Below, one piece after another: positions 1 to 8,052 of a stretch of DNA of 64,000 bases. Below the pieces are notes generated by a model, which saw only the letters and a list, made by a program, of their open reading frames with translations, was not told where the DNA came from and did no database searches. Source of the stretch: LGRD01 sp031378125. GTDB lineage: Bacteria > Pseudomonadota > Gammaproteobacteria > Burkholderiales > Burkholderiaceae_C. The translations under genes and the position numbers were made by a program. Numbering within the stretch: the first letter of the stretch is position 1; each line of letters opens with the position of its first letter. The stretch covers positions 1-64,000 of the forward strand of contig JANNDW010000285.1 of the NCBI GenBank assembly GCA_031378125.1, read 5' to 3'.

Positions 1-13
1 CGACCGGCGGGCG

Positions 14-41
14 TTTGCAGCCACTGCGTCAAACCTATAAT
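14..41 (+). promoter_or_regulatory. Probable sigma70 promoter of the old gloB gene, now upstream of mltD
   Basis: A perfect -10 hexamer TATAAT lies at 36-41. A weak -35 (TTTGCA, 14-19) sits 16 bases upstream. The spacing to the ATG at 58 suits a promoter for the gloB remnant. Because that gene is broken, the promoter probably now transcribes mltD with a leader of about 200 bases. This is inferred from sequence only. Confidence 0.5.
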
Positions 42-57
42 CGCGCCACTCTTTTCC

Positions 58-216
58 ATGAACCCGATCGCCCTGCCCGCCTGTTCCAACCACCTCATCT
101 GGACGCTGCACGATGGCCACTGGGCCACCCGTCGATCCGGAGGGCCTCGCACCCGCGATCGCGGCGCACCGGGATCGGCGCTGCTGGCGGCGATTCTAGT
201 GATACCCCCCTGCGCT
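58..216 (+). pseudogene. gloB: gloB remnant (glyoxalase II N-terminus, frameshifted and truncated)
   Basis: Reading from the ATG at 58 gives an N-terminus like hydroxyacylglutathione hydrolase: M-N-P-I-A-L-P-A, then LIWTLHDGHWAT. The family normally continues with VVDPG; here VDPEGLAPAIAAH appears in the +1 frame from 131, and the reading returns to the first frame at about 181 with LLAAILV, the stretch that normally precedes the metal-binding THHHxDH motif. That motif is missing, and the mltD start follows within 50 bases. So about 50 codons survive with two compensating shifts, and the rest of the gene is gone. In many Burkholderiales an intact gloB lies directly upstream of mltD, which fits. 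A function is very unlikely. Confidence 0.7.
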
Positions 217-254
217 GTTTTCACGGCCCTTCGTTCATGGAAGAAGCATTTCCA

Positions 255-1856
255 ATGACTCCAATTCCCGCCTCAAGGCTGTTGATCGCCGGTGCTCTTT
301 CGCTGCTGCTGTTGGCAGGATGTGCAACGACGATGAACCCGACGGCCGCCGAACCGTCCGTCGGGGCTGCTCAAGCCAGCGCCGCAGCGGGGGCCCCCGC
401 CGAGGCGGCGGGGGTGCCACCGACCGCTGAGCCTGGGCCTGCCGCGGCGCCCGAGGCCACTGAGATGGCCGCCCCGGAAGTGATCAAGGCACCCGAGCCG
501 GTCGACCCGCTGCGGCCCGATGTTCGCTTGAACCCTAACGAGGGCGAGGCCCAGTCCGACCTGTGGGCGCGTGTGCGGCGCGGGTTCAGCATGCCCGAGC
601 TGGACACCGAGCTGACGCGCGATCGCACCCAGTGGTACGCGAGCCGCCCCGACTATTTTCAGCGCATGACCGAACGCGGCAGCCGCTACCTGTTCCATAT
701 CGTCGAGGAAGTCGAGCGCCGCCACATGCCCACCGAGCTGGCGCTGCTGCCCTTCATCGAGAGCGCGTTCAACCCGCAAGCGATGTCTTCAGCCAAAGCG
801 TCGGGCATGTGGCAGTTCATGCCCTCCACCGGTAAACATTTCGCCCTGAAGCAAAACGTCTTCCGGGACGACCGCCGCGATGTGCTGGCGTCTACCCGGG
901 CGGCGCTGGACTACTTGCAAAAGCTGCACGGCAGGTTTGGTGATTGGCACCTTGCGTTAGCGGCCTACAACTGGGGTGAAGGCAGCGTTGGGCGTGCCAT
1001 CGCGCGCAACAAGGCAGCCGGCCTGCCCACCGACTACACCCGTCTGCAGATGCCTACCGAGACGCAGTACTACGTGCCCAAGCTGCAGGCGGTCAAGAAC
1101 CTCATCAATCGGCCAGAGCCCTTTGGCCTGAGCTTGCCCGTTGTTGCCAACCACCCGTACTTTCTCAGCGTGGCCATCGAGCGTGACATGGACGTGGACC
1201 TGGCCGCCCAGCTGGCCGGCATGACGCTGGACGACTTCAAGGCGCTGAACCCGCAAATGAACAAGCCGGTCATCCTGGCCGCCGGCACCGCGCAGGTGCT
1301 GCTGCCCTACGACAACGCCAACCAGTTCGTGCGCGAACTGCCGCGCCACCGCGGGCCGCTGGCCAGCTGGACTGCCTGGGTGGCCCCCAAGACGCTTCGC
1401 CCGCTGGACGCGGCCCGCCAGGTCGGCATGAGCGAAGCCCTGTTGCGCGAGGTGAACCACATTCCCCCGCGCATGCTGGTGAAAGCCGGCTCCACGCTGC
1501 TGGTGCCGCGTGGCCAGCATCGCCAGGCCGACGTGTCAGAACAAATCGCCGACAACGCGACGATGGCGCTGGCACCCGACGGCCCTGTCTTGCGCAAGGT
1601 TTCACTGAAGGCGGGCCGCAATGACAGCGTGGCGTCGGTAGCCAGGCGCTACCGCGTCAGCGCGTCACAGGTCGGGCAGTGGAATGGCATCGGCGCGGGA
1701 GCGAGCTTCAAGGCGGGCCAGAGCATCGTGGTCTTCGTGGCCGGCAAGGCCGGCGGCGTCAAGTCCAGCCGGCATGCTGCCGCGCCCGGCAAAGCCACGG
1801 CGAAAAAGGCCCGCGGCGCGCTCGCCAAGCGCCCTGTGCGGGTCGCCAAGCGCTGA
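255..1856 (+). CDS. mltD: Membrane-bound lytic murein transglycosylase D (MltD)
   Basis: Predicted 533-residue lipoprotein that cleaves the glycan strands of peptidoglycan, releasing 1,6-anhydro-muropeptides at the outer membrane. The chosen start gives a lipoprotein signal with lipobox LAGC (Cys23); an ATG 18 bases upstream would add six residues. The SLT domain has its catalytic glutamate in the FIESAF motif (about Glu169), followed by the family signature SAKASGMWQFMPSTG and the later LAAYNWGEG. Two degenerate LysM-like segments (about residues 310-430) and a clearer LysM near residues 475-510 follow, then a basic Lys/Arg/Ala-rich tail. It converges with recR. The frame is open back to position 15, but that stretch holds the gloB remnant rather than mltD sequence. 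Confidence 0.92.
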   Translation: MTPIPASRLLIAGALSLLLLAGCATTMNPTAAEPSVGAAQASAAAGAPAEAAGVPPTAEPGPAAAPEATEMAAPEVIKAPEPVDPLRPDVRLNPNEGEAQSDLWARVRRGFSMPELDTELTRDRTQWYASRPDYFQRMTERGSRYLFHIVEEVERRHMPTELALLPFIESAFNPQAMSSAKASGMWQFMPSTGKHFALKQNVFRDDRRDVLASTRAALDYLQKLHGRFGDWHLALAAYNWGEGSVGRAIARNKAAGLPTDYTRLQMPTETQYYVPKLQAVKNLINRPEPFGLSLPVVANHPYFLSVAIERDMDVDLAAQLAGMTLDDFKALNPQMNKPVILAAGTAQVLLPYDNANQFVRELPRHRGPLASWTAWVAPKTLRPLDAARQVGMSEALLREVNHIPPRMLVKAGSTLLVPRGQHRQADVSEQIADNATMALAPDGPVLRKVSLKAGRNDSVASVARRYRVSASQVGQWNGIGAGASFKAGQSIVVFVAGKAGGVKSSRHAAAPGKATAKKARGALAKRPVRVAKR

Positions 1857-1876
1857 CCGGAACGAAGCCGCGGCGG

Positions 1877-2464
1877 TCAGCGCCGATCGACCAAGGCGTG
1901 GGCGATGGTGCCCAGGTCGACGTACTCCAGCTCGCTGCCGATCGGCACCCCGCGCGCCAGCCGGGTGACCTTCAGGCCACGCGCCTTCAGAGCTTCGTTC
2001 AGCACATGCGCGGTGGCCTCGCCCTCGGCGGTGAAGTTGGTGGCGATGATCACCTCTTCCAGCGTGCCGTCGCCGGCCCGCGCCAGCAGTTGCTGCACCC
2101 CGATGTCGCGCGCGCCAATGCCGTCCAGAGGGCTGATGCGCCCCATCAACACGAAGTAGCGGCCGCGGTAGCTGCCGGTGCGTTCCAGCGCGGCCTGGTC
2201 GGCTGGCGTCTCCACCACACACAACTGGCGCAGGTCGCGCCCAGGGTCCTGGCAGATGCCGCAGACCGGCGCTTCGGTGAAGGTGTGGCACAGCTCGCAA
2301 TGGCGCACCTTGGCCAGCGCCGATTGCAGGCTGAGCGCAATCCGCTCGGCGCCCTCACGGTCGTGCTGCAGCAGATGAAACGCCATGCGCTGAGCCGATT
2401 TCAGGCCCACGCCGGGGAGCCGGCGCAAGGCATCAATCAGCCCTGCGAGCAACGGCTCGTTCAC
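1877..2464 (-). CDS. recR: Recombination mediator protein RecR
   Basis: 195 residues, the usual length. RecR works with RecF and RecO to load RecA on gapped DNA. The N-terminal helix-hairpin-helix (LRRLPGVGLKSAQRMAFHLL) is followed by a four-cysteine zinc finger (Cys56, Cys59, Cys68, Cys71) and a Toprim domain with VVETP and the IIATNFTAEGEATA segment. It is the last gene of the dnaX-ybaB-recR run, only 2 bases after ybaB, the classic conserved order. It meets mltD tail to tail. Confidence 0.97.
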   Translation of the reverse strand: MNEPLLAGLIDALRRLPGVGLKSAQRMAFHLLQHDREGAERIALSLQSALAKVRHCELCHTFTEAPVCGICQDPGRDLRQLCVVETPADQAALERTGSYRGRYFVLMGRISPLDGIGARDIGVQQLLARAGDGTLEEVIIATNFTAEGEATAHVLNEALKARGLKVTRLARGVPIGSELEYVDLGTIAHALVDRR

Positions 2465-2466
2465 CG

Positions 2467-2793
2467 TCAGAAAGGAAACTTCATGCCCGGCGGCATGGGC
2501 ATCCCGGCAGTGAGCTTGCCCATCTTCTCCTGGCTCACTTCTTCGGCGCGGCGGATGCCGTCATTGAAGGCGGCGGCCACCAGGTCTTCGAGCATGTCCT
2601 TGTCGTCGGCCAGCAGGCTGGGGTCGATGCTGATGCGGCGCACGTCGTGCTTGCAGGTCATGGTGACCTTGACCAAGCCGGCGCCCGACTGGCCCTCCAC
2701 CTCGATGTTGGCGAGCTCGTCCTGCGCGCGCTTAAGGTTGTCCTGCATGGCCTGGGCCTGCTTCATCAGGCCGGCGAGTTGACCTTTCATCAT
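2467..2793 (-). CDS. ybaB: YbaB/EbfC family nucleoid-associated protein
   Basis: 108-residue small DNA-binding protein of the YbaB/EbfC family, which forms dimers and coats DNA. The N-terminal helix (GQLAGLMKQAQAMQDNLKRAQDELA) and the C-terminal MPPGMKFPF ending are typical. The first two codons are both ATG, so the true start may be one codon later. It lies 19 bases downstream of dnaX and 2 bases upstream of recR, so it is surely cotranscribed with them. Confidence 0.95.
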   Translation of the reverse strand: MMKGQLAGLMKQAQAMQDNLKRAQDELANIEVEGQSGAGLVKVTMTCKHDVRRISIDPSLLADDKDMLEDLVAAAFNDGIRRAEEVSQEKMGKLTAGMPMPPGMKFPF

Positions 2794-2812
2794 GATTGCG
2801 CTCCTTGTGCTT

Positions 2813-4666
2813 TCAATTCGGTTTGACCGACCCCGGCACGATGCGCGCCGTTGTGTACTGCGCCAGCAAGGCCTTCACCAGCGGATCGTTGTGGATGATC
2901 TGTTCGGCTTCGACCTGCCGGCGAGCGCGCTCGGCCGCGTCGCGCCGGGCCGGCGTGTCCAGCGCGACACCCAGCTCGACCTCGACTCGGACCGCGCGCC
3001 CCAGAAGTGCCGACAGCGCCGCTTGCAACTTCTCACATTGCGCCGGTGCACGCAACATCTCGCGCTCGACGCGCAGGCGCCAGGCCTTGGGGTTCGTGCC
3101 TTCGTCAACCGCGAGGCATTGCGACTGCATCGCCAGCTCGCGCGTCAGCGCGACGATGCTGCCGGCATCGACCATCTGCTGCACCACCTGCGCCCATCGC
3201 TCGCCCGATCGCTCGTCGTTTGGGTCAGGGACAAAGGCAACGCAGGCCGCGCGTTCGCTGGCGGATGACACGTCTGCCACGGACATGGGCGCGGCGGGGG
3301 GTTCAGTCAATGCGGAAGGCGACCCGGCGACTGGCGCGCTGACCGGCCTCATGTCTTGGTCCACCCATGGCGCTTCATCCTCCCACGGGGACGGCTCGCT
3401 GACCAGCAGGGCCGGCACCCGCAGCGCCGAAGAAGCCACCACCACGGCGGGCCGCGCCGCCTCTCGCGCCAGGGCGGCCCTGGGGCTTGCAACAGGCGCG
3501 GGCGCAGGCGCAGGCGACGGTGTCGACGTCGGGCGCCGCGTCAACGGCGCTGGCGTATCGGCCTGCCCCTGTGGGCGAAACGCCAGCATGCGCAACAACA
3601 CCATCACCAGGCCGCTGTATTCATCCGGCGCCAATACCAGTTCGGCACGGCCGTGCAGCACGATGCTGTAGAGCAACTGGGTCTCGTCGGGCGCCATCGA
3701 AGCGGCCAGGCGCGCCAGCGTGGGCCCGTCGGTGTCGGATCCATGGCCGCCATCCGGCACCGCCTGAAGCACCGCCATTTGCTGCAACAAGGTGGCCAGC
3801 TCTTCCAGCGTGCCGGTGGCTGACAGGCCCAGCCCGCGCAGCGCATCGACGGCTGCCACCACGGCCGCCCCCTCCCCCGCCGCCAGGGCTTCGACGATGC
3901 GCACCGCATGGCTGCGGTCGACCGCGCCGAGCATTTCACGCACGCCGGCCTCGGACAACACCCCGGCGCCGAACGCGATGGCCTGGTCGGTGAGCGACAG
4001 CCCGTCGCGCATCGAACCGCGCGCGGCCCGCGCCAGCAAACGCAGTGCGCCCGGCTCGGCGGGGATTTGTTCCTGGGCCAGCAGGTCGACCAGGTGCGCC
4101 TGCACCGTCTGCGGCGCCATCGGCCGCAGGTTGAATTGCAGGCAGCGCGACAACACCGTGGGCGGCACCTTTTGCGGGTCGGTGGTGGCAAGCACGAATT
4201 TCAAGTAGTCGGGCGGCTCTTCCAGCGTCTTGAGCATGGCGTTGAACGCCGTCGTCGACAGCATGTGCACTTCATCGATCATGTAGACCTTGAAGCGGCC
4301 CAACACCGGCTTGTAGACCGCCTGGTCGAGCAGCTGGGTGATCTCTTCCACGCCACGATTGGACGCGGCGTCGAGCTCGATGTAGTCAACGAAGCGGCCG
4401 ATGTCGATGTCGCGACAAGCATCGCATTGCCCGCACGGCTTGGCCGTGATGCCGCCGGTGCCGTCGGCTCCGGTGCAGTTGAGCGATTTGGCGAGAATGC
4501 GCGCAACGGTCGTCTTGCCCACACCGCGGGTGCCGGTGAACAGGTAAGCGTGATGCAGGCGCTGCTGCGTCAGGGCATTCGCCAAGGCCTGCACCACGTG
4601 CTCCTGCCCGACCAGGGTCTCGAAGCTGAGCGGGCGGTACTTGCGGGCCAGGACGCGGTAGGACAT
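2813..4666 (-). CDS. dnaX: DNA polymerase III subunits gamma and tau (DnaX)
   Basis: 617-residue clamp-loader ATPase. The AAA+ domain has Walker A GTRGVGKT (residues 45-52), a zinc-binding CGQCDAC cluster, Walker B with IDEVHML, and sensor 1 LATTDPQKVPPTVLSRC. Domain III follows, then a long Ala/Pro/Ser-rich linker (about residues 370-470), and a C-terminal region that would bind the alpha and DnaB subunits in the tau form. I see no A-rich slippery heptamer, so a short gamma product by frameshifting is not supported. It heads the dnaX-ybaB-recR operon. Confidence 0.97.
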   Translation of the reverse strand: MSYRVLARKYRPLSFETLVGQEHVVQALANALTQQRLHHAYLFTGTRGVGKTTVARILAKSLNCTGADGTGGITAKPCGQCDACRDIDIGRFVDYIELDAASNRGVEEITQLLDQAVYKPVLGRFKVYMIDEVHMLSTTAFNAMLKTLEEPPDYLKFVLATTDPQKVPPTVLSRCLQFNLRPMAPQTVQAHLVDLLAQEQIPAEPGALRLLARAARGSMRDGLSLTDQAIAFGAGVLSEAGVREMLGAVDRSHAVRIVEALAAGEGAAVVAAVDALRGLGLSATGTLEELATLLQQMAVLQAVPDGGHGSDTDGPTLARLAASMAPDETQLLYSIVLHGRAELVLAPDEYSGLVMVLLRMLAFRPQGQADTPAPLTRRPTSTPSPAPAPAPVASPRAALAREAARPAVVVASSALRVPALLVSEPSPWEDEAPWVDQDMRPVSAPVAGSPSALTEPPAAPMSVADVSSASERAACVAFVPDPNDERSGERWAQVVQQMVDAGSIVALTRELAMQSQCLAVDEGTNPKAWRLRVEREMLRAPAQCEKLQAALSALLGRAVRVEVELGVALDTPARRDAAERARRQVEAEQIIHNDPLVKALLAQYTTARIVPGSVKPN

Positions 4667-4758
4667 GCATTCATTCTACGGGTGGCCCATACGGCCACGC
4701 CTCGGGCCTGCCGGATAATCCCGGCTCTTGCCATTCCCGTCTTGCATGCCTTCGAACC

Positions 4759-5889
4759 ATGAGCGCCACGCCCCCGTCCATCCGCCACGACTCGACGCTC
4801 AGCTACGAGCAAGCCGGCGTCAACTACGACCTGATCGACCCGTTGAAAGTGGCCGCGCAGCGCGCCGCGGCCGCCACCGGCGTGCACCTTCGAGCCCATG
4901 GCTTCAGCGAAGTGGCGGCGTCGCGCGGCGAGTCGGCCTATGTGGTCGATGTGGGCCCGTTTTATCTGGCCTCGATCGTGGAATGCCTGGGTTCGAAGGC
5001 GCTGGTCGCCGACGAGATGCATCGACTCACCGGCAAGAGTTACTACGCCGCCATTGCGCAGGACACGCTGGCAATGGCGATCAACGACCTGATCACCGTG
5101 GGCGCCACGCCGCTGGTCGTGCAGGCCTATTGGGCGGCCGGCGGTTCGGAATGGTTCGCCGACGCGCAACGTGCGAATGCGCTGGTCGACGGCTGGAAGC
5201 GCGCCTGCGACCTTTGCGGCGTGGCCTGGGGCGGTGGAGAAACACCTGCGCTGGCCGGCATCGTGGCCGATGGCCGAATCGACCTGGCCGCGTCATGCAC
5301 GGGGATCATCAACCCCAAGGAGCGTTTGTCGGTCGGCGACCGCCTTGCGCCCGGCGACACGATCGTGCTGCTGGAGTCCAGCGGTATCCACGCCAACGGC
5401 CTGAGCCTGGCGCGCAAGCTGGTCGAGCGCCTGCCGCACGCTTATCTGACACCGGTGTTGCCCGGCCTGAGCTATGGCGACGCGCTGCTCGCGCCGACCC
5501 TGCTTTATTCGCCGATCACCGAAGCGCTGTACAAGGCCGGCATCACACCGCACTACTGCGCCAACATCACCGGCCACGGCTGGCGCAAGCTGCTGCGCCA
5601 CCCTGCCCTCCACAGCTACCGCATCCACACCCTGCCCGAGGTCCCACCGGTGCTGAAATTCATTCAGCAGCACGCCCGCCAGAGCGATCGCGAGGCTTAC
5701 AGCACGCTCAACATGGGGGCGGGGTTTGCATTGTTCGTGGCCGCCGGCGATGCCGAGCGAACGGTCGAAGTCGCGCAGGCGCTCGGCGTGAAGGCGCTGG
5801 TCGCGGGACGGGTGGAAGCAGGCCCCAAGAAACTGCTGATCGAGCCGCTGGACATCGAGTTCGGGGATGACGCGCTGCGGCTGCGTTGA
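4759..5889 (+). CDS. PurM-like AIR synthase-related protein
   Basis: 376 residues with the AIR-synthase fold. The N-terminus SYEQAGVNYDLIDPLK resembles the SYKDAGVD start of PurM, and later segments fit the family: AINDLITVGATPL, GGGETPALAG (PurM has GGETAEMPG), SSGIHANGLSLARKL and YSTLNMGAGFAL. It differs from the canonical phosphoribosylformylglycinamidine cyclo-ligase in one key place: the DGVGTK substrate loop is absent, with GSKALVADEM in its place. It could be a divergent PurM or a paralogue with another substrate; a normal purM elsewhere in the genome would favour the second. It is divergent from dnaX with 92 bases between the two starts. Confidence 0.75.
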   Translation: MSATPPSIRHDSTLSYEQAGVNYDLIDPLKVAAQRAAAATGVHLRAHGFSEVAASRGESAYVVDVGPFYLASIVECLGSKALVADEMHRLTGKSYYAAIAQDTLAMAINDLITVGATPLVVQAYWAAGGSEWFADAQRANALVDGWKRACDLCGVAWGGGETPALAGIVADGRIDLAASCTGIINPKERLSVGDRLAPGDTIVLLESSGIHANGLSLARKLVERLPHAYLTPVLPGLSYGDALLAPTLLYSPITEALYKAGITPHYCANITGHGWRKLLRHPALHSYRIHTLPEVPPVLKFIQQHARQSDREAYSTLNMGAGFALFVAAGDAERTVEVAQALGVKALVAGRVEAGPKKLLIEPLDIEFGDDALRLR

Positions 5890-5969
5890 TCCGCGCGATG
5901 GTTCGCGCGCCGGCTTTCGCCGCGGCCTGTGGGATCAGGGTCATTGAAGGCCTCGCCTACAATTGGCCC

Positions 5970-6064
5970 CGACGGGCCTCCTCGCATGGAAGCGCGGCCA
6001 ACCGGGTCAGGTCGGGAACGAAGCAGCCCCAACCGTTGTGACCAGTGCCGAGGCAAGGCTCGTC
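5970..6064 (+). ncRNA. ffs: Signal recognition particle RNA (4.5S RNA)
   Basis: The Ffh-binding domain is plain: GGTCAGGTCGGGAACGAAGC at 6005-6024, then AGCC. The ends pair (GACGGGCC at 5971 with GGCTCGTC at 6057), giving a hairpin of about 95 nt, the usual bacterial 4.5S size. It targets nascent membrane proteins with Ffh. Its 3' part is antisense to the last codons of the kinase/HDOD gene. An SRP RNA gene close to dnaX-ybaB-recR is an arrangement also known in other bacteria, for example Bacillus. Confidence 0.93.
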
Positions 6065-7893
6065 ACCCCGCCGGCCGGCGCTTGTTCGGTGCCCGCGGAC
6101 ACCACAGCGCCGCCATTCTTGATGGCGTTGCGGGCGCTTTGAACCGCATCCTCAACGTCGCGCAAGTTGATCTTCAGCGCACGCGCGTAGCGCTGCGCAA
6201 TCACCTCCAGCGCGCGGGTGGCGCGAGCCGGTGGCAGTTGGCTGATGGCATCCACCACCTCGTTGGCAGCGCTGGCGGTTTTGCACAGCGCGTCGACGTC
6301 GCTTTGGATCGAACGAACCCGCTGGTCACTGGGGACGCGGTGAATCATCTGCGCCAACTCAGGCCCGAGCCCCCAATGGCGGGCAACGGCGGCGCCAACG
6401 CCTTCCGGGTCCACCCCCAGCACGGCAAACGAAGCGGCTGCCTCGCTCATGGCGGGGGCGCCAGGCATCTCGGTGGGTGTGGCGCTGCCCGGATCCGCAC
6501 CCGCGGTCAACTGCTGGATCTGCTCAGCCTCTTCGGGGAAGTGGTACCGCACCATCAAGCGCCCCAGGTTTTGCAACAGGGTGATCAAGTAGATCACCTC
6601 GGGGTCGTAACCCGCCGGTCGCAGGGCCTGCGCCACGTGGCCGGCCAGGCGCACCCGATCCATCAAGCGTTTCAATTCCAGCGCCGCTGGCTCCGCCAAC
6701 GGCCCGGGCCAGCGGCGCAAGCTGTTGGCGGCCTGGCGCACACCGTTGACACCCAACAGCGCAATGCTGCGCCGGATCGTCAACACCGCGCCGTTGCCGG
6801 CGGTCTGGGTGTTGCGCACCAGGGCCGAGTTGACCTGGCGCAGCAGCTCCAGGCTGAGCGCCATGTCTTGCAGCAGCTCGGTGACCATCGTGTCGGTGTG
6901 CTGGCCCTCCGAGGCGATCAGCCTTTCGACCTTGGCGCTCACGCCGGGCAGCGCCGGGAGGTGGCCGACGCTGCGCAGCCGATCGAGCAGCAGGGCCAGC
7001 GGGCCGCCGTTGTCTTCGGACTGGGTTTGTTGCCAGCCGGTGAGCGCGCGCAGCAGGGTGCGGGCGTTCAGATAGCGTTGGCGTTCATGGTTGGCCGTGC
7101 TTCGATTGGCGATCGCCCGCAACGCGGCCGCAATGGGGTGCGGCGTGGTCCAGGGCAGGTGCACGATCTCGCGCCCCAGCGGTGCCATGCGGGCAATGGC
7201 GCGCGCCGTGTCGGGCTGTTCCAGCGGCGGCTGCCCCGTCAACAAGCGATGCAGCAGCAGGCCGCAGGCCAGCACATCGCGTTCGCCGGCCTTGCGCTGC
7301 GCCATCAGACCTTGCGAATCGGCGAGCGCTTGCCCGGCGGGCTCGTGGTGCAGCTTGCCCAGCTGCGCCGCTTCGATGCCGCTCATGTCGCCGGCGCTGG
7401 CCAGGGCCATCAAGCGCAGCTTGCCTTGATCGGTGACGAGCAGGTTGTGCAGTTGCAGATCGTTGTGCGAACAGCCCGATTCGTGTGCGAAAGCCAGGCC
7501 TTCAAGTGCCTGGCTCAGCCAGTCCACGCTTTCCATCGGTGTTGGCGGCGGGTGCAGGGCCAGCCACTCACCGAGCGTCAGCCCCAGCTGGCGCTCGACC
7601 AGCACGTAAGGCCAGTTGTCCTGCACACCGACTTCGAGCACGGGTGCCAGGTTGGGGTGCTCCAGGCGTGCGGCTTTGCGCGCTTCACGGCTCCACAGCT
7701 CCAGGGCCACCGGGTCGTCGGGCTGCAGGCGCGGCGCGACGATCATCACCTCCTGGTCCCGCTGCGGGTCGAAGGCCAGCCACACGGTTGTGCCGACACT
7801 CTTGCCGAGCCGCTGGCGCAGCACAAAGCGGCCGAATGCATGCGCCGGGCCATCGGCTCGGGGCAGGGTCGAAGGCGGTGCGGAAGTGACCAT
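6007..7893 (-). CDS. Degenerate protein kinase fused to HDOD domain (signalling protein)
   Basis: 628 residues. Residues about 20-290 have a Ser/Thr-kinase-like fold: a degenerate glycine loop (LGKSVG), GLAFAHESG, and a catalytic-loop equivalent HNDLQLHN (143-150) in place of HRDLKPEN. The ATP-binding lysine strand reads EVMIVAPR and no DFG motif is visible after the loop, so it is probably a pseudokinase. Residues about 305-480 are an HDOD domain (LPALPGVSAKVERLI, LLRQVNSAL, SIALLGVNGVRQAA), an HD-like signalling module without phosphodiesterase activity. The C-terminus is Ala/Gly-rich and encoded opposite the SRP RNA. Kinase-HDOD fusions occur in beta-proteobacteria, but the role of this one is unknown. 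Confidence 0.8.
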   Translation of the reverse strand: MVTSAPPSTLPRADGPAHAFGRFVLRQRLGKSVGTTVWLAFDPQRDQEVMIVAPRLQPDDPVALELWSREARKAARLEHPNLAPVLEVGVQDNWPYVLVERQLGLTLGEWLALHPPPTPMESVDWLSQALEGLAFAHESGCSHNDLQLHNLLVTDQGKLRLMALASAGDMSGIEAAQLGKLHHEPAGQALADSQGLMAQRKAGERDVLACGLLLHRLLTGQPPLEQPDTARAIARMAPLGREIVHLPWTTPHPIAAALRAIANRSTANHERQRYLNARTLLRALTGWQQTQSEDNGGPLALLLDRLRSVGHLPALPGVSAKVERLIASEGQHTDTMVTELLQDMALSLELLRQVNSALVRNTQTAGNGAVLTIRRSIALLGVNGVRQAANSLRRWPGPLAEPAALELKRLMDRVRLAGHVAQALRPAGYDPEVIYLITLLQNLGRLMVRYHFPEEAEQIQQLTAGADPGSATPTEMPGAPAMSEAAASFAVLGVDPEGVGAAVARHWGLGPELAQMIHRVPSDQRVRSIQSDVDALCKTASAANEVVDAISQLPPARATRALEVIAQRYARALKINLRDVEDAVQSARNAIKNGGAVVSAGTEQAPAGGVTSLASALVTTVGAASFPT

Positions 7894-8052
7894 TGGAGCC
7901 AGGATGGAAGACCGCTTTCATTGGAACGCCGAGCAAGGGTCCGGGATGGGCCGATCAGGCCGGCGTATCACCTCCATTTCTGTGTGGCCCCTCCTGGAGG
8001 AGGCAGCGCACGCCATCCAACACCCGGTATACCGTCTCGCGTGGGCCCGAAA

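Noticed and set aside
3300..3560. Ala/Pro/Ser-rich repetitive stretch in dnaX, considered as a tandem repeat or frameshift site
   Set aside because: A usual low-complexity linker between DnaX domains III and V; no slippery heptamer is seen.
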